A stretch of 64,000 nt of DNA, taken from Streptomyces sp. NBC_01232. GTDB lineage: Bacteria > Actinomycetota > Actinomycetes > Streptomycetales > Streptomycetaceae. Position 1 is the stretch's first letter, and each line of letters opens with the position of its first letter. This document shows, one piece after another, positions 18,021 through 26,700 of this stretch. The translations under genes were made by a program, and so were the position numbers. The stretch lies in assembly GCF_035989885.1 (NCBI RefSeq), contig NZ_CP108518.1:2422501-2486500 (forward strand). The letters run 5' to 3'. The notes beneath the pieces are model-generated. The model searched no databases, had not been told where the DNA came from, and was given only the letters and a program-made list of their open reading frames with translations.

Positions 18021-18572
18021 ATGACGACTTCCGCATCCCTGCCTGCCGAGTCCGCGTCCGAGGCATCCGCCGGCGGATCCGTCACCGACCGACTGGTCGA
18101 GGCGAATAAGCGTTACGCCGCGCAGTTCTCCGATCCCGGCATGGACGCCCGGCCCGTTCTGCAGGTGGCCGTCGTGGCCTGCATGGACGCCCGCCTCGAC
18201 CTGCACAAGGCCCTCGGCCTCGAACTCGGTGACTGCCACACGATCCGCAACGCGGGCGGTGTGGTCACCGACGACACCATCCGCTCCCTCACCATCAGCC
18301 AGCGGGCACTGGGCACCCGCACGGTGATACTCATCCACCACACCGGCTGCGGTCTGGAGAACCTGACCGAGGACTTCCGGCACGAGCTGGAGGACGAGGT
18401 CGGCCAGCGTCCCGCCTGGGCCGTCGAGGCCTTCCGGGACGTGGACCAGGACGTTCGCCAGTCCATGCAGCGGGTTCGCACCAACCCCTTCCTGCCCCAC
18501 AAGGACGATGTGCGAGGCTTCGTCTTCGATGTGCACACCGGGCTCCTGCGGGAGATCGATCCCAGCTCTTGA
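18021..18572 (+). CDS. Beta-class carbonic anhydrase
   Basis: A 183-residue zinc enzyme interconverting CO2 and bicarbonate. The zinc site is Cys54-x-Asp56-x-Arg58 (ACMDARLD) with His107 and Cys110 in HHTGCG. NAGGVVTDD and LTISQRALGTRTVILIHH are family blocks. I use the ATG at 18021: a weak TANNNT element (TAACGT, 18008-18013) lies 7 nt upstream, so the message may be leaderless, and no ribosome site is visible. A GTG at 18000 is an in-frame alternative. It is divergent from the dcw operon. Confidence 0.9.
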   Translation: MTTSASLPAESASEASAGGSVTDRLVEANKRYAAQFSDPGMDARPVLQVAVVACMDARLDLHKALGLELGDCHTIRNAGGVVTDDTIRSLTISQRALGTRTVILIHHTGCGLENLTEDFRHELEDEVGQRPAWAVEAFRDVDQDVRQSMQRVRTNPFLPHKDDVRGFVFDVHTGLLREIDPSS

Positions 18573-18708
18573 GTGACACAAGGCCTTAACGCCGTCAAGA
18601 ATGCGGGGTGGCACCACCCGGGATCCCCCGGGACGGTGTCCGTGTTTCGGGGTGGGCCGGTTCATGCGCCAAGGGCGTCGGCCCTGGAAATGGGCCGAGG
18701 AGAACCAG

Positions 18709-19719
18709 GTGACGACGTACGACGACCGAGCGAGCCTCGCGGATCTGACCAGCACGGCGGAGCGGGTGCGCCAGTCGGTCGAGAGCGTGATCGAGGGCAA
18801 GCCCGAGGTCGTCCGCCTCGCGCTGACGGTTCTGCTCGCCGAGGGGCACCTGCTGATCGAGGACGTGCCCGGCGTCGGCAAGACGATGCTCGCCAAGACG
18901 CTCGCCAAGTCCATCGACTGCTCGGTGCAGCGCATCCAGTTCACCCCGGACCTGCTGCCCTCCGACATCACCGGTGTCAGCATCTACGACCAGCAGCGCC
19001 GCGAGTTCGAGTTCAAGCCGGGCGCGATCTTCGCGCAGATCGTCATCGGTGACGAGATCAACCGCGCCTCGCCGAAGACCCAGTCCGCGCTGCTGGAGTC
19101 GATGGAGGAGCGCCAGGTCACCATCGACGGCACCACGTACACGCTGCCCAGCCCCTTCATGGTCGTCGCCACCCAGAACCCGGTGGAGATGGAGGGCACG
19201 TACCCGCTGCCCGAGGCCCAGCGCGACCGCTTCATGGCCCGGGTCTCCGTCGGCTACCCCAGCCCCGAGGCCGAGCTCCAGATGCTCGACGTGCACGGCG
19301 GGGTCTCCCCGCTCGACGACCTGACGTCCGTCGCGCACTCCCACGAGATCGTCAAGCTCATCGAGGCGGTCCGCGAGGTGTACGTGGCCGCGCCCGTCCG
19401 GCGCTACGTCGTGGACCTGGTCTCCGCCACCCGCAGCCACCCCGACCTGCGGCTCGGCGCCTCCCCCCGGGCCACCCTGCACCTGCTGCGCGCCGTGAAG
19501 GCCTCCGCCGCGCTGGCCGGCCGGGACTACGTCCTGCCCGACGACGTCCAGGCCCTGGCCGCCCCGGTCCTCGCGCACCGGCTGCTGCCCACCGCGCAGG
19601 CCCAGCTGAACCGCCGCAGCGCCGAGCAGGTCGTCGCCGAGATCCTGCAGCGCACCCCCGTCCCGGCCGCGCACGCCCGCGGCGAGATGCCGCCCGGCGC
19701 GGGCATCCGGGGCTTCTGA
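18709..19719 (+). CDS. MoxR-family AAA+ ATPase
   Basis: A 336-residue AAA_3 chaperone-type ATPase. Walker A DVPGVGKTM is at residues 52-60, Walker B with IGDEINRASPKTQSALLESM near 115, and sensor 1 VVATQNPVEMEGTYPLPEAQ follows. MoxR proteins usually act with a DUF58 protein encoded next door, as here, in assembling or maturing envelope complexes. The GTG at 18709 is chosen because GAGGAG sits 6-7 nt upstream; the frame is open further upstream but without signals. The stop overlaps the next ATG (TGATG). Confidence 0.92.
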   Translation: MTTYDDRASLADLTSTAERVRQSVESVIEGKPEVVRLALTVLLAEGHLLIEDVPGVGKTMLAKTLAKSIDCSVQRIQFTPDLLPSDITGVSIYDQQRREFEFKPGAIFAQIVIGDEINRASPKTQSALLESMEERQVTIDGTTYTLPSPFMVVATQNPVEMEGTYPLPEAQRDRFMARVSVGYPSPEAELQMLDVHGGVSPLDDLTSVAHSHEIVKLIEAVREVYVAAPVRRYVVDLVSATRSHPDLRLGASPRATLHLLRAVKASAALAGRDYVLPDDVQALAAPVLAHRLLPTAQAQLNRRSAEQVVAEILQRTPVPAAHARGEMPPGAGIRGF

Positions 19720-21095
19720 TGAGCACCGGTGCCCCGCGCGGCGCCGGTGGCCCGGGGGACGGCGGCGGACTGCGCGCATCGCTGTCCGGGCTGACCACCC
19801 GCGGCCGCTCCTTCCTGGCCGCCGGGATAGCCGCCGCGGCGTGCGCGTACGTCCTGGGCCAGGGCGAACTGCTGCGGGTCGGCATCCTGCTCGCCCTCCT
19901 GCCGCTGATCTGCGTCTACGCCCTGCACCGGACCCGCTACCGGGTCTCCGGCAGCCGCCGGCTCAGCCCGGCGCGGGTCCCCGCGGGCGCCGAGGCCCGC
20001 GTACAGCTGCGCATGGACAACGTCTCCCGGCTGCCCACCGGTCTGCTGATGCTCCAGGACCGGGTGCCCTACGTCCTGGGCCCGCGCCCGCGCTTCGTAC
20101 TGGACCGGGTCGAGCCCGGCGGACGCCGCGAGGTGTCCTACCGCGTCCGCTCCGACCTGCGCGGCCGCTACCCGCTCGGACCGCTCCAGCTGCGCCTCTC
20201 CGACCCCTTCGGGCTGGTCGAGCTGACGCGCTCCTTCAGCACCTACGACACCCTCACCGTCATCCCGCGCACCGAGCCCCTGCCGCCGGTCCGCCTGGCC
20301 GGCGAGTCCAACGGCTACGGCGACGGCAGCCGCCGCTCCCTGGCCCTGGCCGGCGACGACGACGTGATCCCGCGCGGCTACCGGCGCGGCGACGACCTGC
20401 GCCGCGTGCACTGGCGCTCCACCGCCCGCTACGGCGAGCTGATGGTCCGCCGCGAGGAACAGCCGCAGCGCAGCCGCGCCACCGTCCTGCTGGACACCCG
20501 GCGCCTGGGCTTCGACGGCGCCGGCCCCGACTCCGCCTTCGAGTGGGCCGTCTCGGCAGCCGCCTCCAGCCTCCTGCACGTCCTGGAGCAGGGCTTCTCC
20601 GCACGGCTGCTCACCGACACCGGCAACTCGGTGCCCGGTGAGGGCGGTGGCGGCTTCTCCTCCGGCGGGCAGGAGTCCGCGGAGGCCGCCGGGCTGATGA
20701 TGGACACCCTCGCGGTCATCGGGCACTCCGACGGCGCCGGGCTCTCCCGCGCCTACGACGCGGTGCGCGGCGGCGGCGCCGACGGCTTCGGCGGAGGCGG
20801 CGGCGACGGGCTCCTCATCGCCTTCTTCGGCGACCTGGACGACGTACAGACAGAACTGGCGGCCAGGATGCGCCAGCGCGCCTCGGGCGCGGTGGCCTTC
20901 GTACTGGACTCCGTGAGCTGGGGCGGACAGCCCGCCCCCGGCCATGCCGTGCCCCCGCTGGAGGAACGGCTGCGCAGGCTGCGCGACGCGGGCTGGACGG
21001 CACTGGCCGCCCCGCCCGGAGTGCCCTTCGGCGAGCTGTGGCGCCGGGCCGGGAGCGCTCGCGCAGGTACGGGAACCTCCGGAGGTCGGGAATGA
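19719..21095 (+). CDS. DUF58 domain-containing membrane protein
   Basis: A 458-residue protein with two adjacent N-terminal membrane segments (about 25-45 and 50-65: FLAAGIAAAACAYVLGQG, LLRVGILLALLPLICVYALH). A beta-rich region follows, then the DUF58 block GDDDVIPRGYRRGDDLRRVHW near residue 210 and a vWA-like C-terminal part. DUF58 proteins are the standard partners of MoxR ATPases. One base of its start overlaps moxR and its stop overlaps the transglutaminase gene by ATGA, so the three form a translationally coupled operon. Confidence 0.9.
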   Translation: MSTGAPRGAGGPGDGGGLRASLSGLTTRGRSFLAAGIAAAACAYVLGQGELLRVGILLALLPLICVYALHRTRYRVSGSRRLSPARVPAGAEARVQLRMDNVSRLPTGLLMLQDRVPYVLGPRPRFVLDRVEPGGRREVSYRVRSDLRGRYPLGPLQLRLSDPFGLVELTRSFSTYDTLTVIPRTEPLPPVRLAGESNGYGDGSRRSLALAGDDDVIPRGYRRGDDLRRVHWRSTARYGELMVRREEQPQRSRATVLLDTRRLGFDGAGPDSAFEWAVSAAASSLLHVLEQGFSARLLTDTGNSVPGEGGGGFSSGGQESAEAAGLMMDTLAVIGHSDGAGLSRAYDAVRGGGADGFGGGGGDGLLIAFFGDLDDVQTELAARMRQRASGAVAFVLDSVSWGGQPAPGHAVPPLEERLRRLRDAGWTALAAPPGVPFGELWRRAGSARAGTGTSGGRE

Positions 21096-23506
21096 GCGGG
21101 CGCGCAAAACTGACGCTGTTCGCGGCACTGGCGACGCTGCTCACCTCGTGGTCGCTGAGCCCGCTGGTGGACTCGCAGGCCTGGCTGCTGCAGGCGGGGC
21201 TGCTGCTGATCGCGCAGAGCGCCGTGGGCGCCGCTGCCCGGCGGGTGCCGCTGGCCCGGACGCTGACGGTGGCCGCGCAGGTACTGGTGTCGCTGCTGCT
21301 GCTCGCGTTCCTCTACGCCGGCAAGGGCGAGTCCCAGGGGGACGGGCCGCTGGCCTACCTGGTCACGGACTTCGGCGCACTGTTCGGTCAGGGCGTCCGG
21401 GACGTGGGCGAGTTCGCGATCCCGGCTCCGCTGACGGACGGCATCAAGCTGCTGCTCGTCTCCGGCGTACTGCTCATCGGACTGCTGGTGGACCTGCTGG
21501 CGGTGACCGTACGCACGGCCGCCGCGGCCGGGCTGCCGCTGCTCGCGCTGTACTCGGTGGCCGCCGGCCTGTCGGGCGGCGGCGACGCCTCCTGGATCGC
21601 CTTCCTGCTGGCGGGCTGCGGCTACCTGATGCTGCTGCTGTCCGAGGGCCGGGACCGGCTCGCCCAGTGGGGCCGGGTCTTCGGCGCGGCCCCCCGCCGG
21701 GGCGCCGCCGACTCCGGTCTCGCCGGCGCGACGGGCGGTCAGGCGACGGCTCCCGTGAAGTTCGGCCGGCGGATCGGCGTGGTGGCCCTGGGCCTCGCGC
21801 TGGCGGTGCCGGCCGTACTGCCCTCGCTCGGCGGCGGGCTGCTGGGCGGCACGCAGGACGGCGACGAGAGCGGCAGCGGGCCGGGCGGGACGATCACGGC
21901 GGTCAACCCGCTGGTCTCCCTGCAGAGCAACCTGAACGCGCAGGACAACCGCGTGATCCTGCGCTACCGGACGAACAATCCGCAGCAGGGCGAGCAGTAC
22001 CTGCGGATCCTGGCGCTGGACGAGTTCAACGGCGTCAAGTGGGAGGCCTCCGGGCGGGCCCTGGTCGACGTGCCGGAGCAGCTGCCGGAACCGCCGGGCC
22101 TCAGCTCCCAGGTCCGCGGCACCGCGGCGGAGGTCAGCACCAGCATCGTCGCGGCGGACAACTACACCCAGCGCTACCTGCCCATGCCGTACCCGGCGAC
22201 ATCGGTGGCCATCGGCGGAAAGTGGCGGTTCGAGCCGGCCGGCCGGACCCTGGTCGGCGACCAGCTGGGCAGGGACAAGTTCCAGAACGTCCAGGGCGCG
22301 GAGTACACGGTCCGCAGCCTGCTGCTGAAGCCGACGGCCCAGCAGCTGCAGAAGGCCGGGGTGCCCGACCCCGCGGTCCGGGAGGAATACACGAAGTTCC
22401 CGGACAACCTGCCGCCGGTGGTCGCCGAAACGGCCCGCCAGGTGACGCAGGGCGCGAAGGACGACTACTCGCGGGCCGTGAAGCTTCAGGACTACTTCGC
22501 CGTGAACGGCGGGTTCCGCTACAACACGAAGACAGCCTCGGGCACGGGTCCGCAGGCGGTCGCCCGGTTCCTCGCCGACAAGGAGGGCTTCTGCGTCCAC
22601 TTCGCCTTCTCGATGGCGGCGATGTCCCGTTCCCTGGGCATTCCGGCCCGGGTCGCGGTGGGCTTCACCCCCGGTGAGAAGCAGTCGGACGGCAGCGTGA
22701 CCGTGTCGATGCGCGACGCGCACGCCTGGCCCGAGCTGTATTTCCAGGGCGTGGGCTGGACCCGCTTCGAGCCGACGCCCCGCGCCGGCATCAACATCCC
22801 GGAGTACTCGCGGCCGCAGGCCCCGGCCGCCCAGCCGTCGGCGCCGGCTCCGCTGCCCTCGCAGGGTGCGGCCCAGCCGTCGACGGGGCCGACGGCGACC
22901 CCCGAGTGCCCGCCGGCGCTGAAGAAGCTCGGTGAGTGCGGTGCCGCTGCGCCCGCGCAGAGCGGTCCCCACGACGACGGGCCGTCGGTGGCGGCGATCC
23001 TCGGCTGGGTGGCGCTGGCCGTGGCGGTACTGGGCCTGCCCCTGCTCCCGCTGCTGTGGCGGACCCGGCTGCGGGCCCGGCGCCTGGCGACCCGGGAGGT
23101 CCTGACGGCCTGGCGGGAACTGGGCGACACGGCCTGGGACGTGGGCGTGGTCCCGGACGAGGCGCTGTCCCCGCGCCGGGCGGCGAGCCGGATCGTGGAG
23201 CTCGGCCGCCTGGAGCCGGAGCCCGCGGCGGCCGTGCACCGGGTCGCCGGTGCGGTGGAACGTGCCCTGTACGCGCCCCCGGGCGCGGAGGTCTCGTACC
23301 CGGAACTGGCGGACGACGTACTGCTGGCCCGTACCGGCCTGCTGGCGGCCGTGGACCGGCTGCCGCGACTGCGCGCCCTGCTTCTGCCGCGCTCGGCGGC
23401 CCGTATCTCCTGGGCCCTGGCCGCCCGCTGGGCGACGGCGTCGGGGGCAGTCTCGGCCCGGGCGACGGCCCTGCGCCTGCGCCTCCCCCTCCGCAACCGC
23501 GGCTGA
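21092..23506 (+). CDS. TgpA-type transglutaminase-like membrane protein (DUF3488/DUF4129)
   Basis: An 804-residue protein. The N-terminus has about six membrane helices (DUF3488). A transglutaminase-core domain carries the catalytic Cys in KEGFCVHFAFSMAAMSRSLG and the His in MRDAHAWPELYF; the acidic position is FEPTPR (Glu where Asp is common). A Pro/Ala-rich linker, one further helix near residue 650 (VAAILGWVALAVAVLGLPLL) and a C-terminal DUF4129-like domain follow. Members are thought to act on peptidoglycan or envelope proteins; the substrate here is unknown. Third gene of the MoxR operon. Confidence 0.9.
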   Translation: MSGRAKLTLFAALATLLTSWSLSPLVDSQAWLLQAGLLLIAQSAVGAAARRVPLARTLTVAAQVLVSLLLLAFLYAGKGESQGDGPLAYLVTDFGALFGQGVRDVGEFAIPAPLTDGIKLLLVSGVLLIGLLVDLLAVTVRTAAAAGLPLLALYSVAAGLSGGGDASWIAFLLAGCGYLMLLLSEGRDRLAQWGRVFGAAPRRGAADSGLAGATGGQATAPVKFGRRIGVVALGLALAVPAVLPSLGGGLLGGTQDGDESGSGPGGTITAVNPLVSLQSNLNAQDNRVILRYRTNNPQQGEQYLRILALDEFNGVKWEASGRALVDVPEQLPEPPGLSSQVRGTAAEVSTSIVAADNYTQRYLPMPYPATSVAIGGKWRFEPAGRTLVGDQLGRDKFQNVQGAEYTVRSLLLKPTAQQLQKAGVPDPAVREEYTKFPDNLPPVVAETARQVTQGAKDDYSRAVKLQDYFAVNGGFRYNTKTASGTGPQAVARFLADKEGFCVHFAFSMAAMSRSLGIPARVAVGFTPGEKQSDGSVTVSMRDAHAWPELYFQGVGWTRFEPTPRAGINIPEYSRPQAPAAQPSAPAPLPSQGAAQPSTGPTATPECPPALKKLGECGAAAPAQSGPHDDGPSVAAILGWVALAVAVLGLPLLPLLWRTRLRARRLATREVLTAWRELGDTAWDVGVVPDEALSPRRAASRIVELGRLEPEPAAAVHRVAGAVERALYAPPGAEVSYPELADDVLLARTGLLAAVDRLPRLRALLLPRSAARISWALAARWATASGAVSARATALRLRLPLRNRG

Positions 23507-23527
23507 GTCACGCCCCCGCCCCGCTCC

Positions 23528-23574
23528 TCCAGCCAGTCGGCGTTCGAGGCGCGGGGTCCGGGGCGGAGCCCCGG
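23528..23574. repeat. Inverted copy of the short intergenic repeat at 16043-16089
   Basis: Read on the minus strand it begins CGGGGCTCCGCCCCGG and ends GGCTGGA, matching the dcw copy over its whole length with about five differences. It lies just after the transglutaminase stop. Confidence 0.7.
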
Positions 23575-23617
23575 CAGCGGCGGCGCGGACGACCGCGGCA
23601 CCCGCCGAACCCGCGGA

Positions 23618-23662
23618 CGCGAAACGGCGAGGCTCGATCCCCCCGAGCCCCGCCGTTTCGCG
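23618..23662. terminator. Strong bidirectional hairpin terminator
   Basis: Arms of 19 nt (CGCGAAACGGCGAGGCTCG and its complement with a single mismatch) enclose a 7-nt loop. It lies in the convergent gap between the transglutaminase gene and tetR and could stop transcripts from either side. Confidence 0.85.
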
Positions 23663-23860
23663 TACCGCTTCACCGGGTCGCCGATCCCCCGTCGTTCCCC
23701 CGTCCCGGTCACGGCAGGAGGTACCCGGTCCGCTCCGCAGCCCCGTGTCGGCGGTGCGGACCGGGCCTCCTGTCCGTTGCTCCCAGTCTGGCGTCCGCCC
23801 AGGTGGGAGCCCATCCGCGCACGTACTCATTTCCGCGCCTAGGTACGGATACTCAGCCGT
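23663..23860 (-). ncRNA. Candidate structured small RNA in a convergent gap
   Basis: The 435-bp gap 23507-23941 has no credible gene. On the minus strand it shows, in order: direct repeats of TGAGTA (855-850 and 829-824), a compound hairpin at 23810-23779 (GCTCCCA and CTGG pairing with CCAG and TGGGAGC), and a long hairpin at 23772-23715 (CAGGAGG and CCCGGTCCGC pairing with GCGGACCGGG and CCTCCTG around a TA bulge). The strong terminator hairpin at 23662-23618 follows. Two consecutive compound stems followed by a terminator suggest a discrete RNA; no promoter is certain and no known family is recognised. Confidence 0.35.
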
Positions 23861-23941
23861 CGCGGCAGGCCCCACCAGTTCTACGGGGCGGCGCGCCCGC
23901 ACGGCACCGCCGACTGGGGGGTGGTGCCGGGCCGCCGGGAC

Positions 23942-24589
23942 TCAGCGGTTGCCGCTGACCCGGCCCCGCAGGAGCAGCGACAGCGCCGAGTGCACGTCGT
24001 CCAGGGACCGTTCGCTCTGGAAGGACTGCCAGTCCAGGGCGGCCACCAGCACCATCCCGACCATCGCGGCGGCCGTCAGCGGCACATCGATCTCGGCGCT
24101 CAGCTCACCGCGCTCGACGCCCTCGCGCAGCACCTTCTCCACGACGGCCACGGCCTCCTGCCGGACCACCATCAGCGTGGACTGCCAGGCCCGGTTGGTG
24201 CGCCACAGCTCGGCGACGTACAGCTGGGTGAAGGCGGGGTAGCGGTCGATGAAGACGAGCCCGGCGCGGATCATCGCGTCGAGCGCCTCGACGCGGCTGC
24301 CGCCGCGGGCCTCCGTCTCCTCGGCCGCCGTCCTCAGCGAGGCCGTCAGCAGGCCGACGCCGTGCCGCAGCAGCTCTTCGAAGAGGTCGTTCTTGCTCGC
24401 GAAGTTGTAGTAGACGGTGCCCTTGGCGACGCCCGCCCGCTCGGCGATCTCATCGACCGTGGTCGCGGAGAACCCCTTCTCGGCGATGAGGGTCACGGCC
24501 GCTTCGTAGAGCTTCTGCCGGGTGGCCGCACGACGGCCCCCGCCGGTACCCGTACCGGTGCTGCTGCTTTCCATGGCGCTGATTGTCAC
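23942..24589 (-). CDS. TetR-family transcriptional regulator
   Basis: A 215-residue repressor. The N-terminal helix-turn-helix is LIAEKGFSATTVDEIAERAG then VAKGTVYYNFASKNDLF (about residues 37-70). The C-terminal ligand-binding domain is all-helical. It is the last gene of the ABC/YhgE/TetR cluster, 14 bp after the YhgE stop. The obvious target is the perfect 28-bp palindrome at 27534-27561 in front of the first gene, so I infer autoregulation of the whole operon. Start is the GTG at 24589; an ATG at 24574 is an alternative and neither has a clear ribosome site. Confidence 0.92.
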   Translation of the reverse strand: MTISAMESSSTGTGTGGGRRAATRQKLYEAAVTLIAEKGFSATTVDEIAERAGVAKGTVYYNFASKNDLFEELLRHGVGLLTASLRTAAEETEARGGSRVEALDAMIRAGLVFIDRYPAFTQLYVAELWRTNRAWQSTLMVVRQEAVAVVEKVLREGVERGELSAEIDVPLTAAAMVGMVLVAALDWQSFQSERSLDDVHSALSLLLRGRVSGNR

Positions 24590-24603
24590 AGGTCAACACG
24601 TCC

Positions 24604-26700
24604 CTACAGGCTCAGTTCGGGGTGCAGTCGGTCCATGGTCCACACCTGCTTGCCGCGGGCTGCGAGCGCGGTGAGGGCGAGGGCACCGACGGTGAAGGCG
24701 AGCAGGACCGCGCTCCCCTGCCAGACCGGGCCGAGGCCGCCGCCGGTGATGAGGCGGCGCAGGCTCTCGACGATGTACGACATCGGCAGGTACGGGTGGA
24801 TCCAGTTGAAGAAGTCCGGACTGGTCTGGACGGGATACGTGCCGCCCGCCGAGGTCAGCTGGAGCATCAGGACGGCGAGCACCAGGATGCGGCCGGCGGC
24901 GCCGAACTTGGCGTTGAGCCACTGGACGATCGCCGCGAAGCAGCCGGTGACCAGGATCAGGAAGCCGATGGTGAGGGCCGGGTGGGCCATCTTCAGGCCG
25001 AGGCCGGGCGCCCAGTGGAGTACGGACATCAGCAGGACCACCTGCGCCGTGCCGAGGCCCGCCACGGGCAGCCAGCCTGCGAGGGCGACCCGCCAGGGCG
25101 AGGCGCCGGCGGCCAGGGCCCGCCGGTTCATCGGGGCGATCAGCATGTAGGCGACCATCGCGCCGACCCAGAGGGAGAGCGGGATGAAGTAGGGGGCGAA
25201 GCCGGTGCCGTAGTTGGGCGCCTTGTGCAGGGACTGGTTGGCGAGCTGGACCGGGTCGGCCATGGCCTCGGTGCGCTCGTCGCGCTGCTGCTGGTCGTAG
25301 TCGGGGATCTTGCCGGCGCCGTCGTGCAGGCCGCCGGCGAGTTCGCCGGTGCCGTCGACGAGCTTGTACATGCCGCCGTCGAGGCGGTGGGCGCCGTCGC
25401 CGAGCTTGCCGACGCCGTCGGAGAGGGCACCGGAGCCGGTGGTGGCGGTGCCGAGGCCGGTGTGCAGCTGGGCCATGCCGGTGGAGACCTTGTGGGCTCC
25501 GCTGTTGAGGGCGTTGACCTTGGCGACGGCCGCGTCGAGGTCGCCCGCGAGCTGGGGAGCCTTGACGACGAGCTCGCGGGCCTTCTTCTCCAGGTCGGTG
25601 AGCTGGGTGCGGAGCTTCGCGACGTCCCCGTTCGCGTTCTTGACCAGGGCGTTGACGTCCCCGCTGAGCTCGGCGGCCTCGGCCGCGCTGTCCCTGACCT
25701 TCTTCAGGTCGGGGCAGGAGGCCAGGTGCGGTTCGCCGCCGGGGGTCACGCAGTGCTTGGTGTAGTAGGCGTCCGCCCCGGTCGCGGCCTTCTTCGCGGC
25801 GGCCGCGGCGGCCGGGGCCTTCTCCGCGAAGGTGCCGAGGTGGTTGTTGACCACCTTGGCGCTGTCGGCGACGAGTTCGGCGGTGTCCGCCAGGTTCTTG
25901 GGGTCCTTGACGAAGGGACGGGCCTTGTCCGCGGCCCCGTTGACCTTGTCGGCCAGCGCCTGGGTACCGTCCGCGACGTCCTTGGAGCCGGTCTCCAGCT
26001 TGCCGGCCGCCGTGTTCAGCTTCTGCAGACCGCTGTTGAGTTCGCCGGACTTCTCCTGCGCCGTGTCGAGGCCGTCGGCGAGCTCCTTGGCGCCTTCCTG
26101 GGCCTTGCCCGCGCCGTCCTTGAGCTTGTCGGCGCCGTCGGCCGCCTCGGAGGTCTTGTCGTGCAGGTCGGAGAAGTTGACGAAGATCCTGTCGAGGAAC
26201 TTGCGGGAGGCATTGGTGGACGCCGCCGAGCGGACCTCGGCGAAGACGGTGCGCGAGATCGAGCCGACGATGTAGTTGTTGGCATCGTTCGTACGGACCT
26301 GGAGGGCCCCGGTGGTGGGGTCGTCGCCCGAGCTGGAGGCGATCTTCGCGCTGAAGTCGGCGGGCATGGTCAGGGTCAGGTAGTACGTACCGTTCTCCAG
26401 ACCCTCGGCCGCCTCCTTCGCGCTCACGTCGTGCCACTCGAAGGACTTCTTGCTGTCATGCAGCTTCTTGGCGATCTCGGCGCCGGCGTCGAAGCTCTCC
26501 CCGCCGACCGTCGCGCCCTTGTCGGCGTTGACGATGGCGACGGGCACCTTGTCGAGGCGGCTGTACGGGTCCCAGAAGGACCACAGGTACAGGGCTCCGT
26601 AGAGCAGCGGCAGCAGGAGCAGCGCGACGAGAGCGGCCCGGGGCAGCTTCCCCCGCCCGAACCGCTTCAGCTCAAGCGCGGCCAGCTTCGGCGAGCGCAT
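24604..26700 (-). CDS. YhgE/Pip-family membrane protein (ABC-2-like permease with long extracytoplasmic domain)
   Basis: A 698-residue protein. One N-terminal helix (AALVALLLLPLLYGALYLWS) precedes a ~400-residue outside domain rich in heptad-like repeats (ADGADKLKDGAGKAQEGAKE, DGTQALADKVNGAADKA). A C-terminal block of five or six helices follows (from GFAPYFIPLSLWVGAMVAYM). This is the YhgE/Pip architecture shared with phage-infection protein Pip and ESX-associated YueB-like proteins. It overlaps the ATPase gene by 29 bp in another frame, so the two are probably a transporter pair. The substrate is unknown. Confidence 0.9.
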   Translation of the reverse strand: MRSPKLAALELKRFGRGKLPRAALVALLLLPLLYGALYLWSFWDPYSRLDKVPVAIVNADKGATVGGESFDAGAEIAKKLHDSKKSFEWHDVSAKEAAEGLENGTYYLTLTMPADFSAKIASSSGDDPTTGALQVRTNDANNYIVGSISRTVFAEVRSAASTNASRKFLDRIFVNFSDLHDKTSEAADGADKLKDGAGKAQEGAKELADGLDTAQEKSGELNSGLQKLNTAAGKLETGSKDVADGTQALADKVNGAADKARPFVKDPKNLADTAELVADSAKVVNNHLGTFAEKAPAAAAAAKKAATGADAYYTKHCVTPGGEPHLASCPDLKKVRDSAAEAAELSGDVNALVKNANGDVAKLRTQLTDLEKKARELVVKAPQLAGDLDAAVAKVNALNSGAHKVSTGMAQLHTGLGTATTGSGALSDGVGKLGDGAHRLDGGMYKLVDGTGELAGGLHDGAGKIPDYDQQQRDERTEAMADPVQLANQSLHKAPNYGTGFAPYFIPLSLWVGAMVAYMLIAPMNRRALAAGASPWRVALAGWLPVAGLGTAQVVLLMSVLHWAPGLGLKMAHPALTIGFLILVTGCFAAIVQWLNAKFGAAGRILVLAVLMLQLTSAGGTYPVQTSPDFFNWIHPYLPMSYIVESLRRLITGGGLGPVWQGSAVLLAFTVGALALTALAARGKQVWTMDRLHPELSL

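Noticed and set aside
23824..23855. TACTCA repeats as a sigma-factor promoter
   Set aside because: Neither half matches a known -35/-10 pair; kept only as part of the RNA candidate.
20753..23902. A 1049-codon open frame on the minus strand
   Set aside because: It is antisense to the DUF58 and transglutaminase genes, is rich in Arg/Gln/Gly with no domain, and arises from the G/C bias at third codon positions.
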